Made by a program: the position numbers and the translations under genes. Shown here piece by piece: positions 5,384 through 13,306 of a stretch of DNA of 15,019 nucleotides. How positions within the stretch are numbered: position 1 is the stretch's first letter; every line of letters starts with the position of its first letter. The notes beneath the pieces are model-generated. The model did no database searches. It was not told the origin of the DNA and saw only the letters and a list, made by a program, of their open reading frames with translations. Source of the DNA: Candidatus Moraniibacteriota bacterium (lineage in GTDB: Bacteria > Patescibacteriota > Minisyncoccia > Moranbacterales > UBA9337); NCBI GenBank assembly GCA_003507475.1, contig DNVQ01000040.1:1-15019 (forward strand). The letters run 5' to 3'.

Positions 5384-6511
5384 ATGTTTAGAATTCCGGG
5401 ATTTAATAAAAATTATTTTTTGGGTATAGATTTTGGCACCTCATCAATAAAAATTGTGGAGTTAGAATATAAAAATGGAAGCTCTTTTCTGACTAATTAT
5501 GGATGGATAGAAATTCCTCCAAAAAAGAAAGCATCAGATTTTGAGATTAAGGATGAATCTGATGATGAGCTTGAGAAAATTCAATTATTGAAAAAATTGA
5601 TTGATGAAATGGGTATAAAAAGTAAAAATGCTTATATATCAATGGGAAGTTTTAAGGGATTATCCACTATGATCACTGTTACTGATATTCATGAAGATGA
5701 TTTAGATGACATAATAAGAATGGAGGCAGGTAAATATATTCCTGTTTCCTTGGATGAGGTGTATCTTAGCTCAGATATTGTATCGAGACGAGTGGAAAAA
5801 GATGAGAGAGGCAATGGGGAAGGTAAAAAATTTCTAGGAAAAGGAGATAAAGAGATAGTTGATGTTCTCTTGGTTGCTGCTCCTAAGGATGATGTGCATA
5901 AATATGAAAGAATTGTCGAAGGAAGCGGACTCAAAGTTTTATCTCTTGAACTAGATATATTTTCAGCTTCGCGGTCGCTAATTGGAGATGATCTCGGAAA
6001 ATTTTTAATAGTGGATATAGGCGCTAAGATAACCAATATAGTTTTGGTGGATAAGGGTGTTATAAGAGTTAATAGAAATATAAATATTGGCGGCGATGAA
6101 ATTACTAAAAATATAGCTTCTAATTTAAATGTATCATGGGAGAGAGCGGAAGAGTTTAAGAAAAAAAGTGAATATTTAAAAGAAGAGGGCAAGAGCATAG
6201 TTTTACCTATATTAAATTTAATAGCCAAGGAATCAAAAAGATTAATTGAGTTGGTTTCTGTTGGAAATAATTTAAGCAAGCCATTGGATAAAGTTATAGT
6301 ATCAGGCGGAGGATCATATATTCCAGGAATTGCAGATATTTTTAATAACGCGTTAGGTAGTAATATTATTGTGGGCAATCCTTTCGAAAGAGTTATCATA
6401 GAAAATGATAATGTAAAAGCGAATATAAATAATGTGGCGTCAAAATTTTCTGTGGCTACAGGACTGGCAGTTAAGGGTATAGAAAATTATAAGAAAAAAA
6501 ATAAAATATAA
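5384..6511 (+). CDS. pilM: Type IV pilus assembly protein PilM (actin-like ATPase)
   Basis: PilM is a cytoplasmic actin-fold protein that binds the N-terminal tail of PilN and links the alignment complex to the motors. The 375-aa protein shows the phosphate-1 loop GIDFGTSSIKIVELE (14-28), the phosphate-2 region FLIVDIGAKITNIVLVDKG (207-225), an INIGGDEITKNIA segment and the adenosine motif VSGGGSYIPG (306-315). A charged insertion near residues 134-157, rich in Lys, Arg and Gly, is probably a loop. The ATG at 5384 gives a short basic N-terminus; no Shine-Dalgarno is visible. It has its own promoter and is followed by a 165-nt gap with a second promoter before pilN, so it may be transcribed apart from the rest. 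Confidence 0.93.
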   Translation: MFRIPGFNKNYFLGIDFGTSSIKIVELEYKNGSSFLTNYGWIEIPPKKKASDFEIKDESDDELEKIQLLKKLIDEMGIKSKNAYISMGSFKGLSTMITVTDIHEDDLDDIIRMEAGKYIPVSLDEVYLSSDIVSRRVEKDERGNGEGKKFLGKGDKEIVDVLLVAAPKDDVHKYERIVEGSGLKVLSLELDIFSASRSLIGDDLGKFLIVDIGAKITNIVLVDKGVIRVNRNINIGGDEITKNIASNLNVSWERAEEFKKKSEYLKEEGKSIVLPILNLIAKESKRLIELVSVGNNLSKPLDKVIVSGGGSYIPGIADIFNNALGSNIIVGNPFERVIIENDNVKANINNVASKFSVATGLAVKGIENYKKKNKI

Positions 6512-6540
6512 TTGGTTGAAGATATAAAAAGTGTTATAAT
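6512..6540 (+). promoter_or_regulatory. Promoter of the pilN-pilO unit
   Basis: TTGGTT (6512-6517), a 17-nt spacer and TATAAT (6535-6540) preceded by TGT give an extended -10 promoter, starting at the end of pilM. The leader to pilN is about 130 nt. Confidence 0.65.
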
Positions 6541-6575
6541 AAAAAAGCAATTTAAATAAAAACATTAATAAATAA

Positions 6576-6663
6576 ATTAGTTTGATTTGGGTGCGAATTC
6601 CTTTGTGTAAAATTATAAAAGGTTAGTTTGCATGTTTTGAAAAATAAATTAAATCAAGCTAGT
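6576..6663 (+). other. Long-range stem in the pilN leader
   Basis: Positions 6576-6588 can pair with 6651-6663 over 13 bp (two G-U pairs), enclosing about 62 nt. The 3' arm ends 13 nt before the pilN ATG. It could influence translation of pilN, but there is no match to a riboswitch I know. Confidence 0.35.
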
Positions 6664-6676
6664 GTAAATCAAAAAA

Positions 6677-7222
6677 ATGGTTGACGTAAATTTTCATCAA
6701 GCCGCGGAAAAAGATTTAATGATAAGCAGGAGACAATCTTTTTTTAATAGCACTTATTTTGTATCAATTATTTTGATGTTAACGGTGGGCTTCGCTTACG
6801 GTGCTACCATTTTGTATAGTAAGGGGTTGGCCTCAAAAAAAGCCAATATGGACATAGCCAGAGATAAGGAAATCCAAGGCATAGATTCGGTCGAAGTTAA
6901 TAAATTGAATGATTTTCAAGAAAGATTGGATAGCTCAATGTTTAACTTGGATAATAAAAAGAACCCAGAGGATATATTTTCTGTGGTTGAAAAATTAATT
7001 GTAAAGGGCTCTTACCTTAATAGTTTAAATTATGATAGTGTCGGAAATAAGATAGAGATAGAGGTTGTAGCAGATAGTTTTAGATTGGCAGCTAGTCAGA
7101 TTTTGAGTCTTAAAAAGAGTGATTTATTTGAAGATGTTAGTATAACCGAATCAAAAAGAGATCAAGATAATCAGGCAGTTTTTAAATTAGAGGCAGTTTT
7201 TAAAGATAAACAAGAAATTTAA
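6677..7222 (+). CDS. pilN: PilN-like type IV pilus inner-membrane protein
   Basis: This 181-aa bitopic protein has the PilN layout. A short cytoplasmic tail (VDVNFHQAAEKDLMISRRQ, residues 2-20) matches the position of the PilM-binding motif. One membrane helix follows (about 25-47), then an extracytoplasmic coiled-coil and alpha/beta domain. It is expected to dimerise with PilO and to hold PilM at the membrane. The sequence is diverged, so the call relies partly on its place between pilM and a PilO-like gene. No Shine-Dalgarno is visible before the ATG. The gene ends 25 nt before pilO. Confidence 0.8.
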   Translation: MVDVNFHQAAEKDLMISRRQSFFNSTYFVSIILMLTVGFAYGATILYSKGLASKKANMDIARDKEIQGIDSVEVNKLNDFQERLDSSMFNLDNKKNPEDIFSVVEKLIVKGSYLNSLNYDSVGNKIEIEVVADSFRLAASQILSLKKSDLFEDVSITESKRDQDNQAVFKLEAVFKDKQEI

Positions 7223-7247
7223 TATAAAATAATAAAAATAAAAAAAT

Positions 7248-8138
7248 ATGAAATTAAAAATTCTGCTAATGCCACTTTCTGTTGTCCTGTCATTGGTGAT
7301 TATTATTGGGTATATTTATCCCAGTTGGTTTGGGGAAGATGCCAATAGTATAAAAAATATTAAAAATGAAATTGAGAAAAAAAATGAAGAATTGCTAACA
7401 GTTAAGGCTAAAAAGGGTAATATGACAAAACTAACGCAATCTCTTCAGAATAACGCGGATTTGGAATCTTTGATTAATAAATATTATCCAACTTATCGAA
7501 ATGATGAGGATGTGGTTAATAATATAAATAATGTAGCCTTTAGCGAGGGTGTTTTTTTGGTTAATATGGGGATAGAGTATAAAAAAATAGAGGCATCTGA
7601 CGACCCTGTGAGGGTAATGGCAATTCCATTAAAAATGAGTAATGTGGAAAATAATCTAATTACTCCAGAGAATATGAATGTCGATGGTATAGGTGGCGAG
7701 ATTCCATTAACGGATGAAAATGGAGTTTCAATAGCGGATCTAGCTAAAGCAAGAATTAAATTTATTGAGGCAAATCTAGAAATAAATGGAAATTATGATC
7801 AGATTAAACGCTTCTTAGTATCTTTAAATAAAGTTGGTCTTCTTAATAATATTAAATCTTTTGAAATTTCAAAAAAGGAAAAGCAAGACACTGTTGATGA
7901 TGAAGAAAGTGTATCTGCTGATTTTTTAACTGCCAAAACGGTGATTGGCTTTGGATATTTAATATCTGCAAATAGGCCAATAAATGATTTGTTGAGCAGC
8001 GATTTGTTTGATAAGGGTGAGTTTAATTTTTATGATGTGGACAGCAAGAGAAGTATTTTAATTGGAAATTACAAAAAAAGCGAAGTTGGAGAGGTAGGTA
8101 TTTCAAATCCATTTTTGAAAGAAGCTGCGGCTAACTAA
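7248..8138 (+). CDS. pilO: PilO-like type IV pilus inner-membrane protein
   Basis: The 296-aa protein has one N-terminal membrane helix (residues about 5-24), then a coiled coil rich in Lys and Glu (about 35-75) and a long extracytoplasmic domain, as in PilO. The segment ARIKFIEANLEINGNYDQIKRFLVSLNKVG (about 167-196) fits the PilO pseudopilin-like fold, which contains a conserved YDQIKRFL-type helix. It would pair with PilN to form the alignment subcomplex. It is longer than the usual 200-aa PilO, with an added C-terminal acidic region and a tail after residue about 245. No PilP gene follows, as would be the case in outer-membrane-containing bacteria. Confidence 0.8.
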   Translation: MKLKILLMPLSVVLSLVIIIGYIYPSWFGEDANSIKNIKNEIEKKNEELLTVKAKKGNMTKLTQSLQNNADLESLINKYYPTYRNDEDVVNNINNVAFSEGVFLVNMGIEYKKIEASDDPVRVMAIPLKMSNVENNLITPENMNVDGIGGEIPLTDENGVSIADLAKARIKFIEANLEINGNYDQIKRFLVSLNKVGLLNNIKSFEISKKEKQDTVDDEESVSADFLTAKTVIGFGYLISANRPINDLLSSDLFDKGEFNFYDVDSKRSILIGNYKKSEVGEVGISNPFLKEAAAN

Positions 8139-8250
8139 GGGTGTCGTTTGTGTTTGGTGCTAATTGGGTGTCGGGTTTATCTTCTTAGTGGCACTAGATA
8201 TGCATGCATTATTAATTTAGGTAGATTTGATTTTTATAAAAAACAAAAAA
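8139..8250 (+). other. pilO-pilB spacer
   Basis: This 112-nt gap holds a direct repeat GGGTGTCG (8139-8146 and 8166-8173), a TAGTG/CACTA mini-hairpin and the palindrome ATGCATGCAT. I see no convincing promoter or terminator. Confidence 0.3.
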
Positions 8251-9918
8251 ATGGACAAGGAAAAACAAAATTATTCTGAGGAGCTAGCCAAACAGATGGG
8301 GCTCAAATATTTATCCAGAGTTCCCGAGAATATAGAAAAAAAATATTTTAAAATAATACCGGAAAAAATAGCCAAAAGATATAAAATGTTTTCCTTTGGC
8401 AAGGATGGAAAGAGTATTATGGTTGCTATGGCTAATCCTCAAGATTTAGATGCCAGAAATGTTTTGAATTTTTTGGCAGAAAGAAATAAAATTTTTTTTG
8501 ATATTTATTGGGCGTCTGGTGAAGTGATTCAAGAAATATTAAAAAAATATCAATCAGCAGAAAAGGCGGTGGAGGAAGTTATGGAATCATTTGAGAGTGT
8601 TAATAGGGACAGGGAGATGGGGGTGAAGAAGAAAAACAAAAAGGATAGGGAAACTATTGTTATTCAAGATGCTCCTGTATCTAAGCTGGTTCAAGTAATT
8701 ATAAAACATGCCCTGGAGGGAGAATCGAGTGATATTCATATTGAACCAATGGGCGAGGAATTTAGGGTGAGATTTAGGGTAGATGGAATGTTGCACTCCT
8801 CTTTGGTTTTACCTAAGAATGTCGGAATGGCAATTATATCCCATATTAAAATATTGTCTAATTTGAAAATAGATGAAACCAGGAAACCTCAGGATGGAAG
8901 ATTTAGAATTGAAAAGGATGATGCTGTTAATTCTGATAGTGTTGATTTTCGTGTCTCTACTTTGCCTGTGATAAATGGTGAAAAAGTAGCCATGCGTGTT
9001 TTAACTAAAGATGATAGGGTTTTTGATTTAAACAAATTGGGATTAATGGGTAAGAATAATGTTGTATTAAGTAAAAAAATAAAAGAGACAAGTGGAATCG
9101 TTTTGATAACAGGTCCGACCGGAAGTGGTAAATCGACCACCTTGTATTCTTTTTTGAAAATTATTAATCAGGAAGAGAGAAATATTATAACCTTGGAAGA
9201 TCCTGTGGAATATTCTCTGGATGGAATTAACCAAAGTCAAATTAATCCCGCTATCGGATATGGATTTGCAGATGGCTTACGTTCAATTTTGAGACAAGAT
9301 CCGAATATAATAATGATTGGGGAAATACGCGATGGAGAAACTGCCGAGCTTGCAATTCATGCTGCCCTAACTGGTCATTTGGTTTTTTCAACTTTGCATA
9401 CAAATAATGCCATCAGTGCTATCCCCAGGCTTGTGGATATGGGAGTTGAACCATTTTTGCTTTCATCTTCCTTAAATGCCGTAGCTGCGCAAAGATTGGT
9501 TAGAAAATTATGCGATAACTGTAAAAAGGAATTTAAATTGCCCAAGATGGTTTTTGAAAAAGTTTTTAATTCATTAAGAAATGTTGATCCGCAAGAAGCA
9601 GCTAATTATGGATTATCTTCTCTAAAAATTGAAGATTTGAAGTTTTATAAAGCTGTGGGGTGCGATGAATGTGGAAAATCTGGCTACAAAGGAAGACTAG
9701 CTATTTATGAATGTGTTGATGTCACTAATGAGTTAAGAGAAGCCATAACTGAAAAAGATGATGGATTGCTAAATAGGGTATCTCAGAAACAAGGAATGTT
9801 AAATATGATGCAAGACGGATTTTTAAAGGCGGCAATGGGACTAACTTCAGTGTCAGAAGTAGAAAGAATGACAGGCGGAAGTTTGACAGTAGGAGAATTT
9901 GAAGATGATAAAGGATAG
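8251..9918 (+). CDS. pilB: Type IV pilus extension ATPase PilB
   Basis: PilB is the hexameric motor that powers pilin polymerisation through PilC. Numbered from the ATG at 8251 (555 aa), it has an N-terminal MshEN/T2SSE-N domain (about 1-105) and a charged linker. The secretion ATPase core carries an SSDIHIEP segment (159-166), Walker A GPTGSGKST (288-296), the Asp box LEDPVEY (315-321), Walker B IIMIGEIRD (353-361) and the His box TGHLVFSTLHTNN (374-386). A zinc-binding tetracysteine is at Cys421/Cys424 and Cys471/Cys474, typical of PilB/GspE and absent from PilT. An in-frame TTG at 8227 would add eight residues and has AGGT nearby. I prefer the ATG because neighbouring starts also have A-rich, Shine-Dalgarno-free upstream sequence. 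Confidence 0.96.
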   Translation: MDKEKQNYSEELAKQMGLKYLSRVPENIEKKYFKIIPEKIAKRYKMFSFGKDGKSIMVAMANPQDLDARNVLNFLAERNKIFFDIYWASGEVIQEILKKYQSAEKAVEEVMESFESVNRDREMGVKKKNKKDRETIVIQDAPVSKLVQVIIKHALEGESSDIHIEPMGEEFRVRFRVDGMLHSSLVLPKNVGMAIISHIKILSNLKIDETRKPQDGRFRIEKDDAVNSDSVDFRVSTLPVINGEKVAMRVLTKDDRVFDLNKLGLMGKNNVVLSKKIKETSGIVLITGPTGSGKSTTLYSFLKIINQEERNIITLEDPVEYSLDGINQSQINPAIGYGFADGLRSILRQDPNIIMIGEIRDGETAELAIHAALTGHLVFSTLHTNNAISAIPRLVDMGVEPFLLSSSLNAVAAQRLVRKLCDNCKKEFKLPKMVFEKVFNSLRNVDPQEAANYGLSSLKIEDLKFYKAVGCDECGKSGYKGRLAIYECVDVTNELREAITEKDDGLLNRVSQKQGMLNMMQDGFLKAAMGLTSVSEVERMTGGSLTVGEFEDDKG

Positions 9919-9921
9919 GGG

Positions 9922-9945
9922 CAATGTTTTGGGTACAAAACATTG
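9922..9945 (+). terminator. Hairpin directly after pilB
   Basis: CAATGTTTTG (9922-9931) and CAAAACATTG (9936-9945) form a perfect 10-bp stem with a GGTA loop, 3 nt after the pilB stop. The following AATTTC is not a T-run. It may be a processing or stabilising element between the pilB and downstream messages. Confidence 0.4.
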
Positions 9946-9994
9946 AATTTCAAATTTTAAATTTCAAATAAAATCCCAAATCTAAATTTCAAAT
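9946..9994. repeat. Three AATTTCAAAT direct repeats
   Basis: The 10-mer AATTTCAAAT occurs at 9946-9955, 9960-9969 and 9985-9994, with related AT-rich sequence between. It sits directly after the pilB hairpin, in a 196-nt intergenic gap. Confidence 0.6.
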
Positions 9995-10056
9995 GTCGTC
10001 GTTGTGAGTAAATATTGAACTCAATAACTGCAAAGATAGGGATAAAGAATGAAAAA

Positions 10057-10092
10057 AACTCGTTAATGCGTTAACTCGCTAATTAAGTAATA
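10057..10092. repeat. Solo arm of the TTAACG-unit repeat
   Basis: This 36-nt arm has three 8-nt units (CGTTAATG, CGTTAACT, CGCTAATT) and the AAGTAATA tail. It matches the arm at 13305-13340 at 32 of 36 positions in the same orientation. No partner arm is seen upstream or downstream. It lies 22 nt before the response-regulator start. Confidence 0.78.
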
Positions 10093-10114
10093 ATAAATTA
10101 AAAATAATAAATAT

Positions 10115-10510
10115 ATGGAAACAGAAAAAGCAGAAGAAAAAAATATTAGTATTTTGATAGCTGAGGATGACGAATTTATAAGGGATATTTATAATCGTAT
10201 TTTTTCAATGAATGGTTATAATGTTATTTTGGCAACGAATGGCATGGAGGCCTTAGAAAAAATGGAAGATGCTACTCCAGATCTGATTCTTTTGGATATA
10301 ATGATGCCATACCAAAACGGGAAAGAAGTTTTTAAAAAAATAAAGCAAGATGATAGACTAAAGAATGTGCCAGTGGTATTTTTGACCAATGTTTCAGCTC
10401 AAGATGACCTTGAGCAAGAACTGCTTGACCAAGCTGATAAATATTTGATTAAAGCTCATTTCACTCCAAAAGAAGTTTTGGAGGAGGTGATCCCTTTGAT
10501 TAAAAAATAA
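10115..10510 (+). CDS. Receiver-only response regulator in the pilus locus
   Basis: This 131-aa protein consists of one CheY-type receiver domain with no output domain. The acidic pocket is Asp18-Asp19 (AEDDEF), the phosphorylation site is Asp61 in LLDIMMP, the switch threonine is Thr91 in VFLTN and the conserved lysine is Lys113 in KYLIKAHFTP. All residues needed for phosphorylation are present. It lies between the extension motor pilB and the retraction motor pilT, in the same direction, which suggests it acts by protein contact on pilus dynamics, as PilG/PilH-type regulators do elsewhere. No histidine kinase is present in the window, so its phosphodonor is unknown. There is no Shine-Dalgarno before the ATG. 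Confidence 0.92.
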   Translation: METEKAEEKNISILIAEDDEFIRDIYNRIFSMNGYNVILATNGMEALEKMEDATPDLILLDIMMPYQNGKEVFKKIKQDDRLKNVPVVFLTNVSAQDDLEQELLDQADKYLIKAHFTPKEVLEEVIPLIKK

Positions 10511-10569
10511 TTTCTGTTTAATAAGGTTTTGGATTTCTTAATTTTTTTAATTTATTAGTAGGCAAAATA

Positions 10570-11652
10570 ATGAATGATTTACTTCACATAGAACAAAAAT
10601 TGAAAAGTTACCTATTGAGTGTCGCTCAACAGGGAGCTTCTGATTTGCATTTGGTGGTTGGTAGGTATCCCACCATTCGTGTGGATGGGAAATTGGTACC
10701 ATTACTTGAGGAAGAGATGTTAACTCCTCCAAAAACCAAGGAATTTTCTAAGATATTGCTTACTGAGAATTATGAAAAAGAACTATTGCAAGAAGGTCAA
10801 GTTAATTTTGCTTACAATTTTGAAGGAAAAGCTCGCTTTAGAACAAGTGTTTATTTTCAGCAAGGCAACTTAAGTATCGCTATGCGTTTGGTGCAGAGTA
10901 AAATCAGAACCTTAGAGGAATTGGATATAAACAGCAGTCTTTATGACTTTGCTAAGTATTCGCAAGGTTTGGTTTTAGTGACTGGACCGGTGGGGCATGG
11001 TAAATCAACAACCTTAGCTGCTATCATTGATCATATTAATCATACTCAGGATAAGCATATTTTAACTATTGAAGATCCTATTGAATATGTATATCAGCAA
11101 GATAGATGTATTATTAATCAGAGAGAAGTTGGTGAGGACTCAAAGGATTTTCCTGCTGCTTTAAGGGGGATATTTCGCGAAGATGTAAATGTTCTTTTGA
11201 TTGGTGAGATGCGAGACTTGGACACTATTAGTACGGCTATGACTGCGGCAGAAACCGGTCATTTAATTTTTGCTACTTTGCATACTAACAATAGTGCTCA
11301 AACAGTGGATAGAATCGTGGATGTTTTTCCGGCCTATCAACAAAATCAGATCCGAGCTCAATTGGCAAATGTTCTTTTGGGAGTTATTACCCAAAGACTG
11401 GTTCCTCGAATAGGTGGAGGAAGAGTGGCGGCTATGGAGATAATGTTAAAAAATCATGCTGTGGCTAATTTGATAAGGGAAAATAGATCTTACCAGATTG
11501 ATTCTGTTATAGAAACCAGTTTGAAGGATGGTATGATTTCGCTAGATAGATCCTTGAGTCAATTGGTAAGAGAAGGTATAATTTCCATAGAGGATGCTTT
11601 TGCTTATACAAGCAACAGAGATTATTTAAAGACAATAATAAAAAATAAATAA
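10570..11652 (+). CDS. pilT: Type IV pilus retraction ATPase PilT
   Basis: PilT is the hexameric motor that depolymerises the pilus, giving twitching motility and DNA uptake. The 360-aa length is normal. An N-terminal PAS-like domain (about 1-125) has GASDLHLVVGRYPTIRVDG (22-40). The core has Walker A GPVGHGKST (139-147), the Asp box IEDPIEYVY, Walker B VLLIGEMRD and the His box ETGHLIFATLHTNN. The C-terminal AVANLIREN matches the PilT AIRNLIRE motif needed for retraction, and the PilB tetracysteine is absent. Walker A has Val-Gly-His in place of the usual Thr-Gly-Ser, within family variation. AGTAGG about 8 nt before the ATG is a modest Shine-Dalgarno. Only 4 nt separate it from pilC. Confidence 0.95.
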   Translation: MNDLLHIEQKLKSYLLSVAQQGASDLHLVVGRYPTIRVDGKLVPLLEEEMLTPPKTKEFSKILLTENYEKELLQEGQVNFAYNFEGKARFRTSVYFQQGNLSIAMRLVQSKIRTLEELDINSSLYDFAKYSQGLVLVTGPVGHGKSTTLAAIIDHINHTQDKHILTIEDPIEYVYQQDRCIINQREVGEDSKDFPAALRGIFREDVNVLLIGEMRDLDTISTAMTAAETGHLIFATLHTNNSAQTVDRIVDVFPAYQQNQIRAQLANVLLGVITQRLVPRIGGGRVAAMEIMLKNHAVANLIRENRSYQIDSVIETSLKDGMISLDRSLSQLVREGIISIEDAFAYTSNRDYLKTIIKNK

Positions 11653-11656
11653 AAAT

Positions 11657-12865
11657 ATGAGATTTAAATTTAAAGCCAAGGATCAAGCCGGAGAAATCAA
11701 AAGCGGAACAATCGAGTCTGTGAGTAAAGAATTAGCTTTTCAAATACTTCAGGAAAACAAATTGATTCCTGTTTCAATTGAAAGAGATGGGGGAGATGAG
11801 GGTTTAAATAAATATTTTAAAAAGACTTTCGATAGAGTTACGAGTAAAGATTTGGTTGTATTTTTTAGGCAATTGCAAGCTCTTATTGGATCCAAAGTTC
11901 CAGTGGTTTATTCTTTGCGAGCAATCAGTGATCAATCAGAGAGTAAATATTTGGCGAGTATAACAAAAGATATTGCTAATGACGTGGAGGATGGAGCATC
12001 TTTTTCCGGAGCATTGGGCAAATATCCCGATACATTTCCAATGGTTGTTACTAGTGTTATTAAGGCTGGTGAAATATCAGGTAATTTGGAATCCTCTATT
12101 AAAAATGTGGCAACTAGTATAGAAAAAAATTATAGAATAACTTCTAAGATTAGAGGGGCGCTTATTTACCCAGCTTTTGTTTTGGCTACTGCTTTTGTGG
12201 TAGGATTTGCCAGTGTGACATTTATTATTCCTAAATTAACCACCATTATAGAAGATATGGATGCCGAACTTCCTTGGCACACAATGATGATTATAAAGCT
12301 TGGTCATTTTATGGAAAATTATTGGTGGGCGGTCTTGGTTGTGATATTTGGATTCATTTTTAGTATTATTTATTATATAAAGACAGATGCGGGGAAAAAG
12401 GAATGGGATAGGATTAAATTGGATTTACCGGTTATTGGAAAAATGTTTCAATATTTGTATATAGTAAGATTTTCGGGAAATTTGGTAATCTTACTCGAGG
12501 GAGGTGTTTCAATCGTGCAATCTCTAGAGACGGTGAGTGATGTAGTTAATAACAGCGTTTATAAAAAAATGATTTTGTCTTGCGCCGAGGAAGTGAAAAC
12601 GGGAGGAAATATAAGTACTGTTTTGAATTACTCCGATTATGTTCCTGGGGTTGTAACTAAAATGGTTTCTATTGGAGAAAAGACCGGAAAAATAACAGAG
12701 TCATTGGAGGGTGTGAGTAACTTTTATGAACAAGAAATGGATGAGATGGTTAAGAATCTATCTGTTTTGATTGAGCCTGTTTTAATAGTTGGTTTGGGAA
12801 TTGGTGTGGCATTCTTAGCTTTCTCAATATTATTGCCGATTTATAGCGTGGTGCAGAAATTTTAA
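11657..12865 (+). CDS. pilC: Type IV pilus platform protein PilC
   Basis: PilC is the polytopic inner-membrane platform turned by the PilB and PilT motors. The 402-aa length is normal for GspF/PilC. The N-terminal segment MRFKFKAKDQAGEIKSGTIE is typical (F/Y-x-Y-K-A-x-D-x-x-G-x-x-x-x-G). Two GspF repeats follow (about 67-190 and 270-394), each starting with an FxRQLxxLI or FxGNLxxLLEGG-like helix. Three membrane segments lie at about 169-192, 223-241 and 372-395. It follows pilT by 4 nt with no Shine-Dalgarno, consistent with one transcript. Downstream, 15 nt after its stop, begins the inverted-repeat element that carries the four-helix-bundle gene. Confidence 0.95.
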   Translation: MRFKFKAKDQAGEIKSGTIESVSKELAFQILQENKLIPVSIERDGGDEGLNKYFKKTFDRVTSKDLVVFFRQLQALIGSKVPVVYSLRAISDQSESKYLASITKDIANDVEDGASFSGALGKYPDTFPMVVTSVIKAGEISGNLESSIKNVATSIEKNYRITSKIRGALIYPAFVLATAFVVGFASVTFIIPKLTTIIEDMDAELPWHTMMIIKLGHFMENYWWAVLVVIFGFIFSIIYYIKTDAGKKEWDRIKLDLPVIGKMFQYLYIVRFSGNLVILLEGGVSIVQSLETVSDVVNNSVYKKMILSCAEEVKTGGNISTVLNYSDYVPGVVTKMVSIGEKTGKITESLEGVSNFYEQEMDEMVKNLSVLIEPVLIVGLGIGVAFLAFSILLPIYSVVQKF

Positions 12866-12880
12866 GCGTGTAGTATTATT

Positions 12881-12916
12881 TATTATTTAGTTAACGCATT
12901 AACGAGTTAACGAATT
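12881..12916 (+). repeat. Left inverted-repeat arm of the cassette
   Basis: The arm is TATTATTTAG followed by units TTAACGCA, TTAACGAG, TTAACGAA and TT. It abuts the ATG of the four-helix-bundle gene with no room for a Shine-Dalgarno. Confidence 0.85.
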
Positions 12917-13306
12917 ATGAAAATACAAAAATTCGAAGAATCAAATATTTGGAAAATAAGTTTAGTGATAACAAAAAACATTTATGATTTAACTGCTAAG
13001 GGAGATTTTTCCAAGGATTACGGACTCAGAGATCAAATTAGAAGAGCTACTGTATCGATAAGTTCTAATATAGTAGAAGGCTTTGAAAAGAATAATAATA
13101 ATGAATTCGTTAGATTTCTCAAAATAGCCAAGGGTTCATCTGGTGAAGTTAGAAATCAATTGTATATTGCCCTTGCTATTAATTATATAAGTCAAGAAGA
13201 ATTTGATAATTTAAATACCAAGTTAGAAAATATAGCTAATCAAATCGGAGGATTTATTGTTTATTTGCAAAAGAAAAAAATAAATAAAGAATTTCTCAAA
13301 AAGTAA
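12917..13306 (+). CDS. Four-helix-bundle protein (23S rRNA IVS / S23 family)
   Basis: This 129-aa protein belongs to the family encoded in 23S rRNA intervening sequences, also related to Avd accessory proteins of diversity-generating retroelements. Key blocks are LRDQIRRATVSISSNIVEGF (37-56), EFVRFLKIAKGSSGEVRNQL (63-82) and a C-terminal helix ending in lysines. The proteins form pentameric barrels with a basic surface thought to bind nucleic acid, but the function is not settled. It is out of place in a pilus locus, has no Shine-Dalgarno and is bracketed by inverted repeats touching both ends of the reading frame. I infer that it is cargo of a mobile element, not a pilus component. No reverse transcriptase or variable repeat is nearby, so a retroelement role is not supported here. 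Confidence 0.9.
   Translation: MKIQKFEESNIWKISLVITKNIYDLTAKGDFSKDYGLRDQIRRATVSISSNIVEGFEKNNNNEFVRFLKIAKGSSGEVRNQLYIALAINYISQEEFDNLNTKLENIANQIGGFIVYLQKKKINKEFLKK

Noticed and set aside
5689..6399. A 236-codon minus-strand reading frame opposite pilM
   Set aside because: It is antisense to a clear PilM gene, is rich in Ser, Leu and Ile as expected from the complement of that gene, and shows no motif or ribosome site.
8227..8250. TTG start giving an eight-residue longer PilB
   Set aside because: An AGGT lies upstream, but the added residues are not part of the family fold and the ATG at 8251 has the same A-rich context as neighbouring starts. It remains possible.
12917..13306. Four-helix-bundle gene as an Avd protein of a diversity-generating retroelement
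   Set aside because: No reverse transcriptase, template repeat or variable repeat pair with adenine-specific changes is visible in the window.
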